Both the position numbers and the translations under genes were made by a program. 64,000 nucleotides of DNA from Bettongia penicillata ogilbyi (taxonomy: Eukaryota; Chordata; Mammalia; Diprotodontia; Potoroidae). The stretch's first letter is position 1, and each line of letters begins with the position of its first letter. The notes below the pieces were generated by a model. It made no database searches and had not been told where the DNA came from. It saw nothing but the letters and a program-made list of their open reading frames with translations. The DNA is taken from contig JAJHZJ010000269.1 of NCBI GenBank assembly GCA_023548195.1, forward strand, positions 703,158-767,157, given 5' to 3'. This document shows, in pieces, positions 21,772 through 33,637 of the stretch.

Positions 21772-22900
21772 AATCTCAGGGATAAAGGCCTCATTTCTAG
21801 AATATATATAGAGATGACTCAAATGTACAACTATACAAGTCATTCCCTAGTTGATAAATGGTCAAAGGATATGAACAGGCAATTTTCAGAGGAAAAAATT
21901 AAAGATATCAATAATCATATGAAAAAATGCTCTAAATCACTTTTGATTAGAGAGATGCAAATCAAAACAACTCTGAGGTACCACATCATATCTATAAGAT
22001 TGACAATCATGACAGAATAGGAAAACGATAAATTTGGAGAGGATGTGGAAGAGTTGGAACACTAATTCAATGTTGGTGGGGCTGTGAGCTCATCCAGTCA
22101 TTCTGGAGAGTCATTTGGAACTATGCCCAAAGGGCTACAAAAATCTGCATACTCTTTGACCCAGCAATATCGCTACTAGGACTGTATCCCCAAGAGATCA
22201 TAAAAATGGGAATGGGTTCCACACATACAAAAATATTTATAGCAGCTCTCTTTTTAGTAGCCAAAGACTGTAAATCAAAGGGATGCATAAATTGAGGAAT
22301 GGCTGAATACATTATGGTATATAAATGTAATGGAATACTATTGTGCCATAAGAAATGATGTACAAGAAGACTTCAGGGAGGCTTGGAAGGACTTTTTTGT
22401 TCTGATGCTGAGTGAAAGTAGCAGAACCAGGAGAACTTTGTGCACAGCAATGACCATAGTGTGCAAAAGTTTTTTCTGGTATACTTGGAACTTCATAATA
22501 ACGCAAGATTTCAAAAAAATAAAAAAATTCCCAATGGTTGTCTAAGGCAAAATGTCTTTCACACTCAGAGAAAAAACTATGGTCATTCGCAGAATGTAGC
22601 ACATCGTGTGTGTGTGTGTGTGTGTATTATGTTTTGATTTGTTATATGATTTCTTCCATTTACTTTAGTTCATCTACATAGCATGACTATAGTGAAAACA
22701 TATTCAATAGGAAAATATATGTAGATTCTATATAGAATTGTATGCCATCTTGGGGAAGGTGGGGGGTAATGAGGGGGTGAGTATGGGAGGTAAAAATCTA
22801 AGTTTTATGGTAGTGATCGTAGAACATTAAATATATATATATATACATACATATATACATATATATGTGTGTGTGTGTATGTATAAATTTAAAAAAAAAG
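21772..22900 (+). mobile_element. L1 tail E, 5'-truncated, inserted in copy F
   Basis: Covers the last part of ORF2 (frame 21706-22020: LRDKGLISRIYIEMTQMY, DKWSKDMNRQFSEEKIKD) and the 3' UTR, ending in an A-rich/AT-rich tail at about 22830-22900. Imperfect repeats flank it: AAGAGTTATGAGACTA on the left (21756-21771) and AAAGAATTATGAGTCTA on the right (from 22897). These look like the target-site duplication of an L1 insertion. Confidence 0.8.
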
Positions 22901-23440
22901 AATTATGAGTCTACAAAAAAAGTCATGATGAAAATAAAGGACCTAGGCAGCATCTTTGAGGAAATCATGAAGGATAACTTTCCTGAGACAATTGATCAAG
23001 AAGGTACAATAGTCATCACAAGAATCCACTGCTCACCTCCTGAAAGTGATCCAAATTGAAAATTCCAAGGAATATTGCAGCCAAATTTCAAAATATCCAG
23101 GTGAAAAAGAAAATACTGCAAGTAGCCAGAAAGAAATAATTTAAATATCATGGAAACAGGATAATGCAGAAGATTGCCACTTCTGCATAAAAGATCAGAG
23201 GGCATGGAATATAATATTCCATAGAACAGAAGAGCTTGGATTACAAAAAAAGGATCAACTATCCAGGAAAACTGAGCATAATCTTTAAGGGGAGGAGATG
23301 TATAATCAACAAAATAGGGGATTTCTAACTTTCCTGATGAAAAGACCAGAAATCAAGAGAAAATTTAATCTTCAAATACAAGACTCAAGAGAGCCACAGA
23401 AAGGCAAACAGGAAAGAAAAAAAATAACATATTACTAATA
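22901..23440 (+). pseudogene. L1 copy F ORF1 C-terminal half (degenerate)
   Basis: The frame 22865-23059 reads LGSIFEEIMKDNFPETIDQ and IVITRIHCSPPESDPN, the L1 ORF1 RNA-recognition part (compare the motif at 36905-37093). The rest, to about 23440, can be followed in shifting frames (a lysine-rich stretch near 23130 and a C-terminal IQDSR-like end). Confidence 0.65.
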
Positions 23441-23984
23441 AGGGCAAACTATTTACATCCCTACAAGGAAGATAACACTAGTAACTATTGAGAACTGTAT
23501 TGTTATTGTGTCATTGAAAAGGCAAATACATAGACAAAAGGCACAGATAGAAACTAACTTTGATGTGAAAGTAAAAAATCTAATTAAGTGGTGAAAATGG
23601 ATTGTATTGGAGAAGAGAATAGGGGCAAGAAGACAAGGGTAAATTATATCATATAAAAATAAACAAGAAACTATCATAGAAAATAGGGAGAGAGATGAGC
23701 ATTATTTGAACTTTGTTTTCCTAAGATTTGCCTCAAAGAGGAAATAACGTAATTACTTAGGTATAGAAATATAACTTACCCTATAGGAATAGGAGGGCAA
23801 AGGGGAAAGAAAAGAGAGAAAATGGGTAGATGGAAGGGAAGAAGTGGTAAAGATACAGGCAAAGAAAATAAAAGGGGCTCATAGAAGGGGAGGAAGACTG
23901 GGGGAGGCAATGCTGAAAAGCAAAACACTAAAGAAGAGAGAAAGGGAGAAAGGAGAGAGAAAAGTATAAGCAGTGGGGGAATAG

Positions 23985-24545
23985 GATGGAGCAAAAGACA
24001 AAGAGAGTAATCATAAATGTGAATGTAAATGAATTGAACTCTCCCATAAAAAAGAATTGGAGAGCATAGTGAATTAAGAACTTTAAGCCTACATTATGGT
24101 GAAACATATTTGAAGCAGTGGAATACACAGAGAAAAGGTAAAAGACTGAAGCAAAATATATTATGCCTCAGCTGAAGTTTAAAACAAAAGTAGAGGTGGT
24201 CATACTCATCTCAGTCAAAGGAAAAGCAAAAATAGACTAAAAAAGATAAGGGAGGAAACTATGTCCTGCTAAAAGGTATCATAGACAATAAAATAATAAA
24301 TATCATTAACATATATACACCAAGTACCAAATTCTTAGAGAATAACTTAAGGAAATGATAGGAAGAAATATATAACAGAACTATACCAGTGGGGGACCTC
24401 AACCTCCCCTCTCCCACAAAATAAACAGGAAAGAAGCTGAGTAGATGAAGGGAATTCTAGAAAAGTTAGTTATGATTGTCTTCCAGAGAAGACTGCCTGG
24501 AACTGCAACAGAATACACACACACACACACACACACACACGCATA

Positions 24546-24583
<38 letters not shown>

Positions 24584-26760
24584 GTATATATGTATATATA
24601 TGTGCATACATATGTATTTGTATATGTACATATATATGTAAATGTATATGTATATATGCATATATGTGCATGTGTATATATATATATATATAATATTTCT
24701 CAGTGGTAGAAGGCAAACATTGATTGCATGTTAGGGCACAAAAATCTCAAAACTCAATGCAAAAAGGCAGAAATATGAAATATTTCCTTTTCAAATAATG
24801 AAACAATAAAAATTCCATGTAATAATAGCCATGGAAATATAGATTAAACTTTTTTTTGGAAACTAAATAATACAGTCCTAAAGAAGGAGTGAGTCAAATA
24901 ACAAATCAGAGAAAGAATCAATAATTTTATCCAAGAGAATGACAGTAGTCAAACAGCATACCAAAACTTATGGGATGCAGTCAAAGTGACTCTTAGACAA
25001 AGTTTTATCTCTCTGAATGCTTACATGAATAAAACAGAGAAGAAGACATCAATGAATTGGATATGCAACTAAATGTACTGCTAAAAGAATGAATTAAAAA
25101 TCCCCATTTAAATACCAAATTTGAAAATCTGAAAACCAAAGGACAGATTAATAAAATCAAAATTAACTATTGGAATGGTAAATCAATCTAAGAGCTTGTT
25201 TTATAAAAGAAAATAATAATAAAAAATAAAAAAAAATAAAAAACCGATAAAATACACAAACCTTTCGTTAATTTGACTTAAAAAAGAGAAGAAAACCGAA
25301 TTACCAGCATTGAAAATGAAGAGGAAATAAAAACAATAATTATGATCTACTTTGCTCAACTGTATCCCAACTAATTTCACAATCTTAGTGAAAGGTATCA
25401 GTATTTACAAAATATAAATTGCCCAGATTAACTGAAGAATAAATATAATATTTAAATAACCACATTTCCAAAAGAACAAATTCAATACACCATCAAAGAA
25501 CTCCCTAAGAAAAAATTTCCGAGGACAGATCAATTTGCAAGTGAATTCTATCAAATATTTATAGCACTAATTCCAATACTATGTAGACTATTTGAGAAAT
25601 AGGCAAAGAAGGAGTCCTACTACATTCTTTTTATGATACTAATATGGTGCGGATACCTAAACTGAGAAGAGCCAACACAGAGAAAGAAATTCATAGACTC
25701 ATTTCCCTAATAAATTATAGATACAAAAGTTTTAAATAAATCATTAGCAAAGTTTATAGCAACTTATCTCAGGAATAATACAACAATTAGAATTTATACC
25801 AGAAATGGAGGGCTGGTTCAATATTAGGAAAACTGCCAGCATAATTCATTATATCAACAACAACAACAACACCTGAAAGAAATCATATGTTTATCTAAAT
25901 AGATCTAGAGACATCCTTTGACAACTTGAGACTCCAATTCCTATTACAAGCACTAAAGGGCATAAGAATAAATGGAAACTTCTTTACAATGATAGGTAGT
26001 ATCTGTCTAAAACCTTAAGCAAGCATTATATGTAAAGAGGATAAGTCAGAGGCATTTTCAGGAAGATCAGGGGTAAAATAAAGATGTCCATTATCACCAC
26101 TGTTATTCATTATGTTACTAGAAATGTTAGTTTTAGCAGTAAGAGAAAAGAAGGACAATAAAAGAATTAGAATTGGGAAAGAAGAAGAAAAGTTATTCCT
26201 TGGGTGCAGATGATATGACAGTAAACTTAGAGAATCTTAGAGAAACAACAAAAACAAAGTCTTGAAGTAATAATCAACTTGAGTAAAATTTCAGGATATA
26301 AAATGAGGTCACATAAATCATTGGCTTTCCTATATATTACTAATGAAGCCCAACAATAAGAGATAGAGAAATTCTGTTTAAAGTAACGGTGCACAACATA
26401 AAATATTTGGGATCCTATTTGCTAAAATATCCCCAAAAACTATATGAACACAATTACAAAACACTTCATACAAATAAAATCAGATCTAAATAATGGGAAA
26501 AATATCACTTGCTCATGAGTAGTCTGGGCCAATAGAATAAAAAATGACAACTCTACCTAAATTAAATTACTTATTCAGTGCCATGCCAATCAAAGTACAA
26601 AAATTATTTAATGATGCTAGAAAAAAACACAAAATTATCTGGAAGAAGGAAAGATCCAGAATATTAAGGGAAATGAAAAGAAATGCAAAGGAAGGTGACC
26701 TAAGTATACGAGATCTTAAACTGTATTATAAAGTACCAATCATCAAAACTACTTGATACT
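23985..26760 (+). pseudogene. L1 copy F ORF2 (degenerate)
   Basis: Nucleotide-level order follows ORF2 of copy G: AATGTGAATGTAAATGAATT for the endonuclease start, GGGGGACCTCAACCTCCCCT for the GDLN-type loop, and GTGAATTCTATCAAATATTT for the RT start. The frame 26544-26756 reads LNYLFSAMPIKVQKLFND and IIWKKERSRILREMKRN. Stops are frequent, and a 180-bp microsatellite is embedded at 24514-24692. Confidence 0.65.
24514..24692. repeat. (CA)n/(TA)n/(ATGT)n compound microsatellite within L1 copy F
   Basis: Pure AC (about 15 units), then pure TA, then mixed ATGTAT units. It separates endonuclease sequence on the left from connector sequence on the right, so it expanded inside the L1. Confidence 0.95.
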
Positions 26761-27959
26761 TAGATCATACCTACCAGATTGGGTAACAAGACAAAACAGG
26801 AAAATGACAAATTTGGAGAAGATATGAGAAAATTGAAACACTAATATATTGTTACTGGAGTTGTGAGCTTATCCAGCCATTTTGGAGTACAATTTAGAAC
26901 TATACCCAAGGGGCTATAAAAAGGTCCATACCCTTTTACACAGAAATATCACTTCCAAACCTATTATAAAAATGGGGAAAAGGCACACATGTACAAAAAT
27001 ATTTATAGCAGCTCTTTTAGTGGTAGCCAAGAACTGGAAATTGAGGGAATGCCCATCAATTTGGGAATGGCTGAACAAGTTGTGATGTATATATGTAATG
27101 AAATATTATTGTGCTATAATAAATGGAAGGTGAACTTCAGACAAACCTGGAAAGACATATTAACTTATGCTTAGTGAAATGAGTAGAACCAGGGAACATT
27201 GTATGAAGTAACTGCTACACTGTATGATGACTGACTTTGATAGTCTCGGGTCTCAGAAATGCAAGGTTCTAAGACAAGTCTAAAAGACTCGTGATGGAAA
27301 ATGCTATCTACATCCAGAGAAAGAACTTAGAAGTCTGAATACAGATGGAAATATACTACTTGCTCTCCTTTTCTTCTGTTGTTTTGTTTCGTTTCTTCTC
27401 TCTCATGTTTCCTCCCATTAGTTCTAATTCTTCTTTATATCATATCTAATGCAAAAGTATGTTTAATATGAATGCATAAGTAGAGCATACATTAGATAGT
27501 ACATTGTTTTGGTGAGGGGGAAGGAAAAGGTATGGGAGAAAATTCAAAACTCAAAATCTTATGGAGGTAAATGTTGAAAACTAAAAATAAATTAATTCAT
27601 TATAAAAACTGTAATATGATAGTATAAATTAGTTTTTGGAATGCCATTAAAACTTAAAATAAATTAATCTTTATGAAGGAAGTTAGGGATTATAAAAAGT
27701 GGAGGCTAGAGGAGGGATTTTTAAACTATTTAGAGAGGGAAACAAAGATGTGTTAATGAAGGGATAGTATCTTTGCTTGTGGTTGATGAGATAATGATAA
27801 CTGACAATAGAGGAATCCAAAAGTTGTGTTTTGTTTCTTTTCTTTTTCAAGAAGAATGACCAAGAAATAATGAAACATAAATTATCAGTACTGTGTTGGT
27901 ATCCAAGGTAATTAAAGAGATTGAAAGAGAGTGTTTAATTTCTTTTACTTATGTGATGA

Positions 27960-28100
27960 GTTCTAGATGTTTGTGGAATATTCAATTTGAAATATCCAAT
28001 AGAAATTTCAGAAGAAAGACTAGAATTTGATATGTATATTTGAGTCTCATCTGCATAAAAATGATATTTGAACCCATGAATGAAGAGTGGGCATACACTA
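27960..28100 (+). repeat. Second fragment of the long interspersed repeat (matches 29265-29375)
   Basis: The order AATATCCAATAGAAATTTC, then GACTAGAATTTGATATG, then GAGTCTCATCTGCATAAA and TTTGAACCCATGAATGA parallels the sequence at 29265-29375 (GAGGTCAGCAG, AACATCAGCATAGAGAC). It is decayed. The 27606-27960 stretch shows nothing recognisable. Confidence 0.4.
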
Positions 28101-28309
28101 TAGTCCTCCACTGAACAACTTCTTCAACTAGGGCATTGAAAGGACATCAAACTTTGAAGTGGCCATCCAACAAGTGCTGAATCTATCTAATGCAATTATC
28201 TTTTAGTCTACATCAATTCGTTTTGTCTAATAGTATGAGATACTTTATGTTTTGATATTTTGATGCTAGTATCAATCATATTTTTATATGTCAATGGATA
28301 TCGATGGAT

Positions 28310-29490
28310 TAATCAGTGTTGATTAAATCCTATTATGTTCCAGGCATTGTGCTAAGTGTTGAAGACACAAAAAGAGTCAAAAGACAGTCCCTGCACTCAA
28401 AGAGTTTAAAAAGTAACTGGGTAGAAAAAAATGCAAAGAAACATATGCAAAGCTATCTATATAAAGTAAAGTAAAAACAGGAAGTAATCATCTGAGGGAA
28501 GGCATTGAAAATAAGAGACACTGGGGAAGGGTTCCTGCAGAAGATTGGATTTTAATTGGAATTTAAAAGAAGGAAACGAGAACAGAAGCCATAACGGAAA
28601 AGGGAAAACCAGTCAGAGTTCACGTCAAGGGCCAAAAGGTGGAGTAGCCAGGAGATCAGTGTCACAGGACCAAACAGTAAATTTCCAGAAGCAAAGTGTG
28701 TGAAGAATAACATGGTAGAAAAAGTTATGAAGGGCAAACGACTTTGATCTGAGTGAGGGAGGCCTGTGTAAAGTCACCAGTCTCACTTTCTCATCCAGAG
28801 TCATCTGGGTCCAGTGGAAAGATATCAGTCAGAATGACTGGAGATGGACTAGGTTGCTACGGGAGACCATGGCACTTTTAAGATAAAGTCTTTCAAGATT
28901 TTCATTTTGAGTAAAACAATGTCTATTCAGTGAATTGATCTCTTTAAGAAGTGAGTCAAGAGGTGGTCCCTTAAGTAGCTAAATGAGGTCATATTGGAGA
29001 GGTGAGAGACTTGAGTTAGGCTGACCTACAAGTTACTGAAGTAATTCAGGAGTGAAATTGTGACTTGTATCAATGTCAGAGGAGAATCAGGGGATTTATT
29101 GAAGGATGTTGCATTTGGACATGGGCAATAAGAGTTAGAAATGAGTCCAGTATCCTGACTAGGTTCCCAGTCAGAGGGTCTGAAAGGATGATGCTTCCTA
29201 TCACAGTAACAGGAAAGATAGATAGTAGGAAAGATAATGAGTTCTGTTTTGAGTATAATTGAGGTATTTGGAAATGAAAGATTGGAGGTCAGCAGATAAA
29301 TTGTTGCAAAATAGGTACGTAGATTTAAGAAACATCAGCATAGAGACAGTATTGAATATCGAGCAACATTGAAGCTGGTGAGATCATCAAGTGAAATAGT
29401 ATAAATGAAGTAAAGAAGGGGAATCAGGACAGAACTTAGAAGAGCACTTATGATTAGAGATCATATGAAGGAGGAGGATTTTGAGTTTTC
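28310..29490 (+). repeat. Long non-coding interspersed repeat, class not named
   Basis: About 1.2 kb of a repeat I recognise as recurrent in marsupial DNA but cannot name with certainty. Ordered landmarks are ATTATGTTCCAGGCATTGTG (28330), a purine-rich middle (GGAATTTAAAAGAAGG), AGGAGTGAAATTGTGACTTG (29050), AAAGATAATGAGTTCTGTTTT (29230) and ATCATCAAGTGAAATAGTAT (29385). No protein is encoded. It could be a non-autonomous DNA transposon or an old LTR. Confidence 0.45.
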
Positions 29491-29499
29491 CCTTCATAT

Positions 29500-29990
29500 A
29501 CAAGTTTATAACCTTTTTACAAAAAGAAAATGTTAGCAAAGTTAACTTGGTATCACCTGTTCTTTTTTAACCCAGGGTTTTGTAATCAAAACTTAATTTT
29601 TACAAATTAAGTAACCATTTCTTTAATGATACATCCTAAAAATCTTTTGAGAATGGACGTCAGCCTCACTGTGGTATGGTTTACTAGCTTCCTTTGCCAG
29701 AAAAATGGGATGGCATTTACCTTTTACTAATCCTGCAGCAATTCTACCAGTGTACATATTTTTATTTGTTTGGTTATATTTTGCTTGTTTGTTTCCCCCA
29801 GTACTATGGCTACTCTTTTGGCTATAAAATTGCCTGTTCATATTTTTTCCTGCTTTGGGGGGACTAGTTCTTATTCCTAAAAATGTGTAAAAGTATACAC
29901 ATATGTACATATATATGTATATTCATATGTGTTCATACATATATATGTAGGCATGTTATATAAAATACATATGAGTACTACATAAATGCT
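29500..29990. other. AT-rich DNA with a possible old LINE fragment
   Basis: The stretch 29630-29750 (GAATGGACGTCAGCCTCACTG, then GGGATGGCATTTACC) resembles antisense CR1/L3-type LINE sequence. Support is weak. The rest is unrecognised. Confidence 0.25.
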
Positions 29991-30715
29991 TATTCTCTTT
30001 TATTTTTCCTTCTGGATGAGTTCTGTTATATTTCTAATAGATTTTTTAAATATTTTTTTATTTTTTTGATATGGCATTAAATGAGTAATTTATTTAAGGA
30101 GATACTTCACTTTTATTATGCTGCTTAGTCCTAACCATGAAAAATTCAAATTTCTCCATTTATTTAATCCTGCTTTATGGAATTCACTTTCTAATGTGAG
30201 AGACAAATATATAAATATATATGTATATATGATGGAACATATATGTGTATATGTGCACACACATATATGTCTATATATACACACACAGGTGCATGTCTGT
30301 ATAACTGATTCTTGGTTGTTTTTTTTTCAAGTACTTCAGTCTCTACTCAGATATTCAGAAACCATCAGCTCTTTCTCTGGGGACAAATTGCATTTTTCAT
30401 CCTAAATCCGTCAGAATTGTCATAAATCACTGTATTTCTGAGAACAATTAAGTCATTCACAACAAATAATTGTACAATACTGCTGTTATTTTGTACCCAG
30501 TACATTTCACTTTCCGTCAACCCATGCAAGTCCTTCCAGGTTTTCTAAGAACATCCTGATCATCATTTCTTATACTACAATAGTATTCCATTATAATAAC
30601 ATATCACAGCTTGCTCAGCCATTTCTCAATTTATGGGTTTGCCCTCAATTTCTAATTCTCTAGCCCCAGGAAAGAGCTGTGATAAATATTTTTGCATATA
30701 TAAGTCCTTTTACTT
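29990..30715 (-). mobile_element. Ancient L1 copy J, left part (3' end of ORF2)
   Basis: On the minus strand this matches the end of L1 ORF2 and the 3' UTR (plus-strand landmarks GGCATTAAATGAGTAATTTA at 30075, AATAGTATTCCATTATAATA at 30580, GAAAGAGCTGTGATAAATAT at 30670). An AT/GT repeat is embedded at 30195-30296. The same element continues at 38355-38775 on the far side of the HAL1-like insertion. Confidence 0.6.
30195..30296. repeat. AT/ATGT/CA simple repeat
   Basis: Mixed ATATATGT and CACACA units in the ancient L1 fragment. Confidence 0.85.
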
Positions 30716-30798
30716 TTTTTAAAAAATAAATTTATTTATTTAACTTTTTCCATTCATTTTCACAAAATTTTGGGTTCCAAATTTTCTCTCCATTTGTC

Positions 30799-30804
30799 CC
30801 CTAC
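30799..30804. repeat. Left target-site duplication of the retrovirus (CCCTAC)
   Basis: Six bases just before the TGTAAGG of the 5' LTR. The six after the 3' LTR (35622-35627) read CCCTTC, so four of the six bases, including the first four, agree. The match is imperfect but in the expected position. Confidence 0.5.
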
Positions 30805-31191
30805 TGTAAGGGGTGCTGACCGCCATGCCACATGGGACACCACACTGACAGACATCAGGTATACTGAGTCTGGAGCAGGGAAGGGTGAACAAGATGGTGG
30901 TGGTAGGGACGGCCCCACCCTTACTTGTTTTTATTACAATGGTCCCGGGCTTGTAGAATGTGTTACCATTACCATAGTTCCAGGTTTGTTGTGTGTGTTA
31001 CCACAGTTCGTTAGGCTGACAGGGCAGAGACTATATAACCAGAGTGCTTGTTTGAATAAATCGGAGTTGCTTCATGACCCACTCTCCTGCCTCATTCTTT
31101 TACTCACAGGCTCCACAAGAAGACAAGCAGCCTGCTGGCCGGGCATAAGACTTGCTCCTCTCTGCAGCGCTAAGCCATTACCATAGTAACA
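30805..31191 (+). repeat. 5' LTR of the endogenous retrovirus
   Basis: 387 bp, starting TGTAAGGGG and ending AGTAACA. It has a TATA box (TATATAA, 31032-31038), a polyadenylation signal (AATAAA, 31055-31060) about 20 bp later, and the short R/U5 region expected after it. The closeness of TATA and AATAAA implies a short R. It matches the 3' LTR closely enough to be its pair. Confidence 0.9.
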
Positions 31192-31210
31192 TGGCGCCCC
31201 AACGTGGGAC
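31192..31210 (+). other. Primer-binding site, lysine-tRNA type
   Basis: The first bases after the LTR read TGGCGCCCCAACGTGGGAC. Retroviral PBSs of the lysine-tRNA-1,2 type begin TGGCGCCC and continue AACGTGGG. Here one extra C separates the two halves, and a G-to-A difference occurs near the end. This fits the betaretroviral character of the genes. Confidence 0.75.
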
Positions 31211-31462
31211 GCGGGGCAGGAGCAGGGCTGGAAGCTACGTGTAGCCCAGCTGAGTGAGTCAGGTCCCTCAGGAACCGAGACAGTCAGGATTCACAGAGCC
31301 CAGAATATAGGAGCTATCAGGACAGGGTCAAAAACAGATACCTGAGTGCAACAGGAGACCATAGCCTGTCTTCCTCACTGAGTGCCTCCAAGGAATGGAC
31401 GCAGGAGAATGCATGCATATCTAGCTCAAGTGAGACGCAGTGTAACTGTGAGTAAAATTGAA
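31211..31462 (+). promoter_or_regulatory. Retroviral leader (between primer site and gag)
   Basis: About 250 bp of untranslated leader, GC-richer than the surroundings. In retroviruses this region holds the packaging signal and a splice donor. No specific structure could be confirmed by eye. Confidence 0.4.
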
Positions 31463-31830
31463 ATGGGGCAAAGCTCCCAAAAGTTGAGTCAGGGTCAGTA
31501 TACTGCCGTAATCTATAAAAAGATCAGGAAACATGGAACCACAGTAAGCTTGAGTAATATAAGGAAGTTTATAGACACCATCTGTGAAATCTGTCCTTGG
31601 GTATCAGACTGACCTCCTATGAGTTTAGACTCTTGGGTCATTGTTGGGGAGCAGTTAACATTTTATGAGCTTGAAAATCCAGGTGAGCTGGATCCTCACA
31701 CATTCTTCTTATATAACATGCTGAAGAATGTGTTCATAGAGGAAGATGGTGGCAAAGCAGTTCAAATGAGAACATTCACCACATCCTCACAGACAACTCC
31801 GTCAGTCAGAGAGCAGTACAAGGGACAATA
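31463..31830 (+). pseudogene. ERV gag, matrix region (one internal stop)
   Basis: The start is chosen at the ATG giving MGQSSQKLSQ: Gly-2 is the myristoylation residue used by many Gag proteins. The region to the stop at 31610-31612 reads IRKHGTTVSLSNIRKF and ICEICPWVSD, which has the betaretroviral matrix pattern (basic helix, then a cysteine and CPW). After the TGA the same frame resumes (SLDSWVIVGEQL) to 31830. Gag assembles the particle at the membrane. Here it ends after the matrix part; a short proline/tyrosine motif, PIYPNL, near 31850 in another reading may be a remnant of a later gag segment. Confidence 0.65.
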
Positions 31831-31834
31831 GCCC

Positions 31835-33460
31835 AGAAAGACAAGCAGCACCCATATATCCGAACTTAGAGTTGGAATTAGAGAAAAGGTGAGAGAGAGA
31901 TGATTCAACTCAGGTCCCAAGACCATGTTATAAATCAATTGCAGGGCAGGTGAAGAGAATAGTGAATGGGGATCCAGCCACCTGGGTCAGATCCCATATA
32001 TCAGCATCTGAATAGGTTTGATTCCCCGTCCTTGGAACACAGTGATAGAAAGCAAGCCAAAGTTATAATTTGTGTAGAGAATTTCTGACAATGTTTTTCT
32101 TTCAGTTTTTGGATTTTTTTTTTTACTGTCTGTATATCTGTTCTGTCTTTACATATTCTGTGTGCATGTGTGTGTTTGTGAGTTATTATGGCCAGCTCCA
32201 TTGTGACTGGAGTTTGGAATGTTGTCTCTTTTCCTCCCCCTCCTCTCTTCTCTCTGATGACTGAAGCATCAGGGAGGAGAATGGGACAGAGAATGTGAGA
32301 AACTAGGCAAGGAAATTATTGGAAAGTTGTTGGTAAAATTCTCTCTCTCTCTCTACCTTCTAACCCTGGTCAGGTTGTGAAGGTGGAGAGAAAGACAAGA
32401 AGAAACTGGGAATTTTTTCCCCTCATATCAGCAAGGCAGATTGAATAGCTTTTTAGTTACCTCATGCCTCACCTAAAAGAAAAAAAGCTTTTGTATATGG
32501 AATACAACTAAAAGGTATTTATTCTGGTCATATCTTAAGTGAAACATATCACTCCTAATTGGGTGTTTAAAACAGGTTGGAATTTGTTGTATTATTTGGC
32601 ACAAAGGCAAATTGAGAAAATGTATAATTCTGAAAATGAAAAAGACTATAATCCAGAAATGATTCGTAATCTGAATTTTGTTGAAACTAAAAGAAGTTGG
32701 AAAATTAGTAAAACCAGGTATTTTCACTTTTGCCTGTTGAAGAAGTGACAGTTAAAGTAATTGGTTGTCATTTATAAAAGATGTAAGATTGTTAACTAAG
32801 TCTTCAAAGTTGCTGTATTAATGCTAAACCTAAAACTGTTAATTGGTTACTGTGTGGAAAGAAATGAATGGAGTAAAAATTTATTTGGACTGGCTCTGCC
32901 AGACTGGTTCTGCAGAACAATCCTCCTGTATGTCTGGGGATTGACAGGCATGGGACTCGTGCCAATTCCTTTCAGTTTGTAAAATTGCCAAGGCTCCTTT
33001 CATGTGGACAAGGTCATCAGTGCTAAGAGAAAAATTTGTTTGAAACAATGAATGTGAGTCCTGTTAATCTTCATTGCTTATTGCAACTCCATGGGAATAC
33101 AAATAACTGTATTTGGCTTTAAGTTGTGATTAGTGAAATTTGCTGTTTACAGTAAAAGCATTTGGGACCATGGATATTTTTGTTTAAGTTTGAATTAGGG
33201 TATAGTTGTCTGCATTAAATCAGTTGAGAGAATATGCCAGAAGTTACTCAGAGGAACTGTGATCCTGCATCCTGTACTGTTATCAGATGAAATTTGTATC
33301 TGGAGAGGAAACACTGAGGGGATAATTCTAGACTCAATCTGGGATGGGATGCACTTGGTCAGTTTCCCCATTACGTCCTTTTATAAAGGAATGTTTCCCA
33401 CCTGACAATTCCTGAGTCTGGCTTAAATACAGGTACTGCATAATTGGAAAATTTCACTCC
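31835..33460 (+). other. ERV interior of unclear origin
   Basis: About 1.6 kb where protease, RT and RNase H should lie, but I recognise none of them. A hydrophobic reading at about 32852-32980 (LALPDWFCRTILLYVWG) and a polypyrimidine tract with AG (32095-32106) are the only visible features. It may be highly decayed retroviral sequence, captured foreign DNA or part of a second virus. Confidence 0.4.
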
Positions 33461-33637
33461 ATGACATGGTTCCAGTCCTTGTTCAACTGGTCACCCTGGT
33501 TAACTACTCTGGTGTCCACTATAGTGGGCTCCCTGGTCCTCCTGTGCCTTGGTGTGCTAATAGCCCCATGGATTATGAACTGTGCCCCTAAGTACATTAG
33601 GGATCACATCCTAATGACATTTGGCAAATGGATATGA
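33461..33637 (+). pseudogene. Env membrane-anchor fragment of another (gammaretrovirus-type) env
   Basis: A 58-codon open frame, MTWFQSLFNWSPWLTTLV onward, has the aromatic pre-membrane segment, a hydrophobic stretch (LVSTIVGSLVLLCLGVLI) and the start of a cytoplasmic tail (a PWIMNC stretch). This arrangement is typical of the C-terminal end of gammaretrovirus/type-D transmembrane subunits. It lies upstream of the integrase, which is the wrong order for one intact provirus. The junction with integrase is near 33595-33605. No upstream part of this env is recognisable. Confidence 0.55.

Larger units (their letters stand above)
21690..27605 (+). mobile_element. LINE-1 copy F, plus strand, interrupted by L1 tail E
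   Basis: A degenerate plus-strand L1. ORF1 sequence starts before the insertion (TKSRRDNYLRV at 21730-21768) and resumes after it at 22901. The inter-ORF spacer covers about 23440-23980 and the ORF2 endonuclease 23985-24430. A microsatellite interrupts at 24514-24692. The connector and RT follow at 24700-26760, and the 3' UTR ends near 27605 in an AATAAATTAATT-type tail. About 0.7 kb of ORF2 between FIW-type sequence (26640) and the C-terminal part is missing near 26760. The RT active-site box reads GADDM-like at about 26208. Confidence 0.8.

Noticed and set aside
22865..23059. A small independent gene
   Set aside because: It is the RNA-recognition part of ORF1 of L1 copy F.
24399..24716. 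Tyrosine/isoleucine/histidine-rich frames
   Set aside because: Microsatellite translation.
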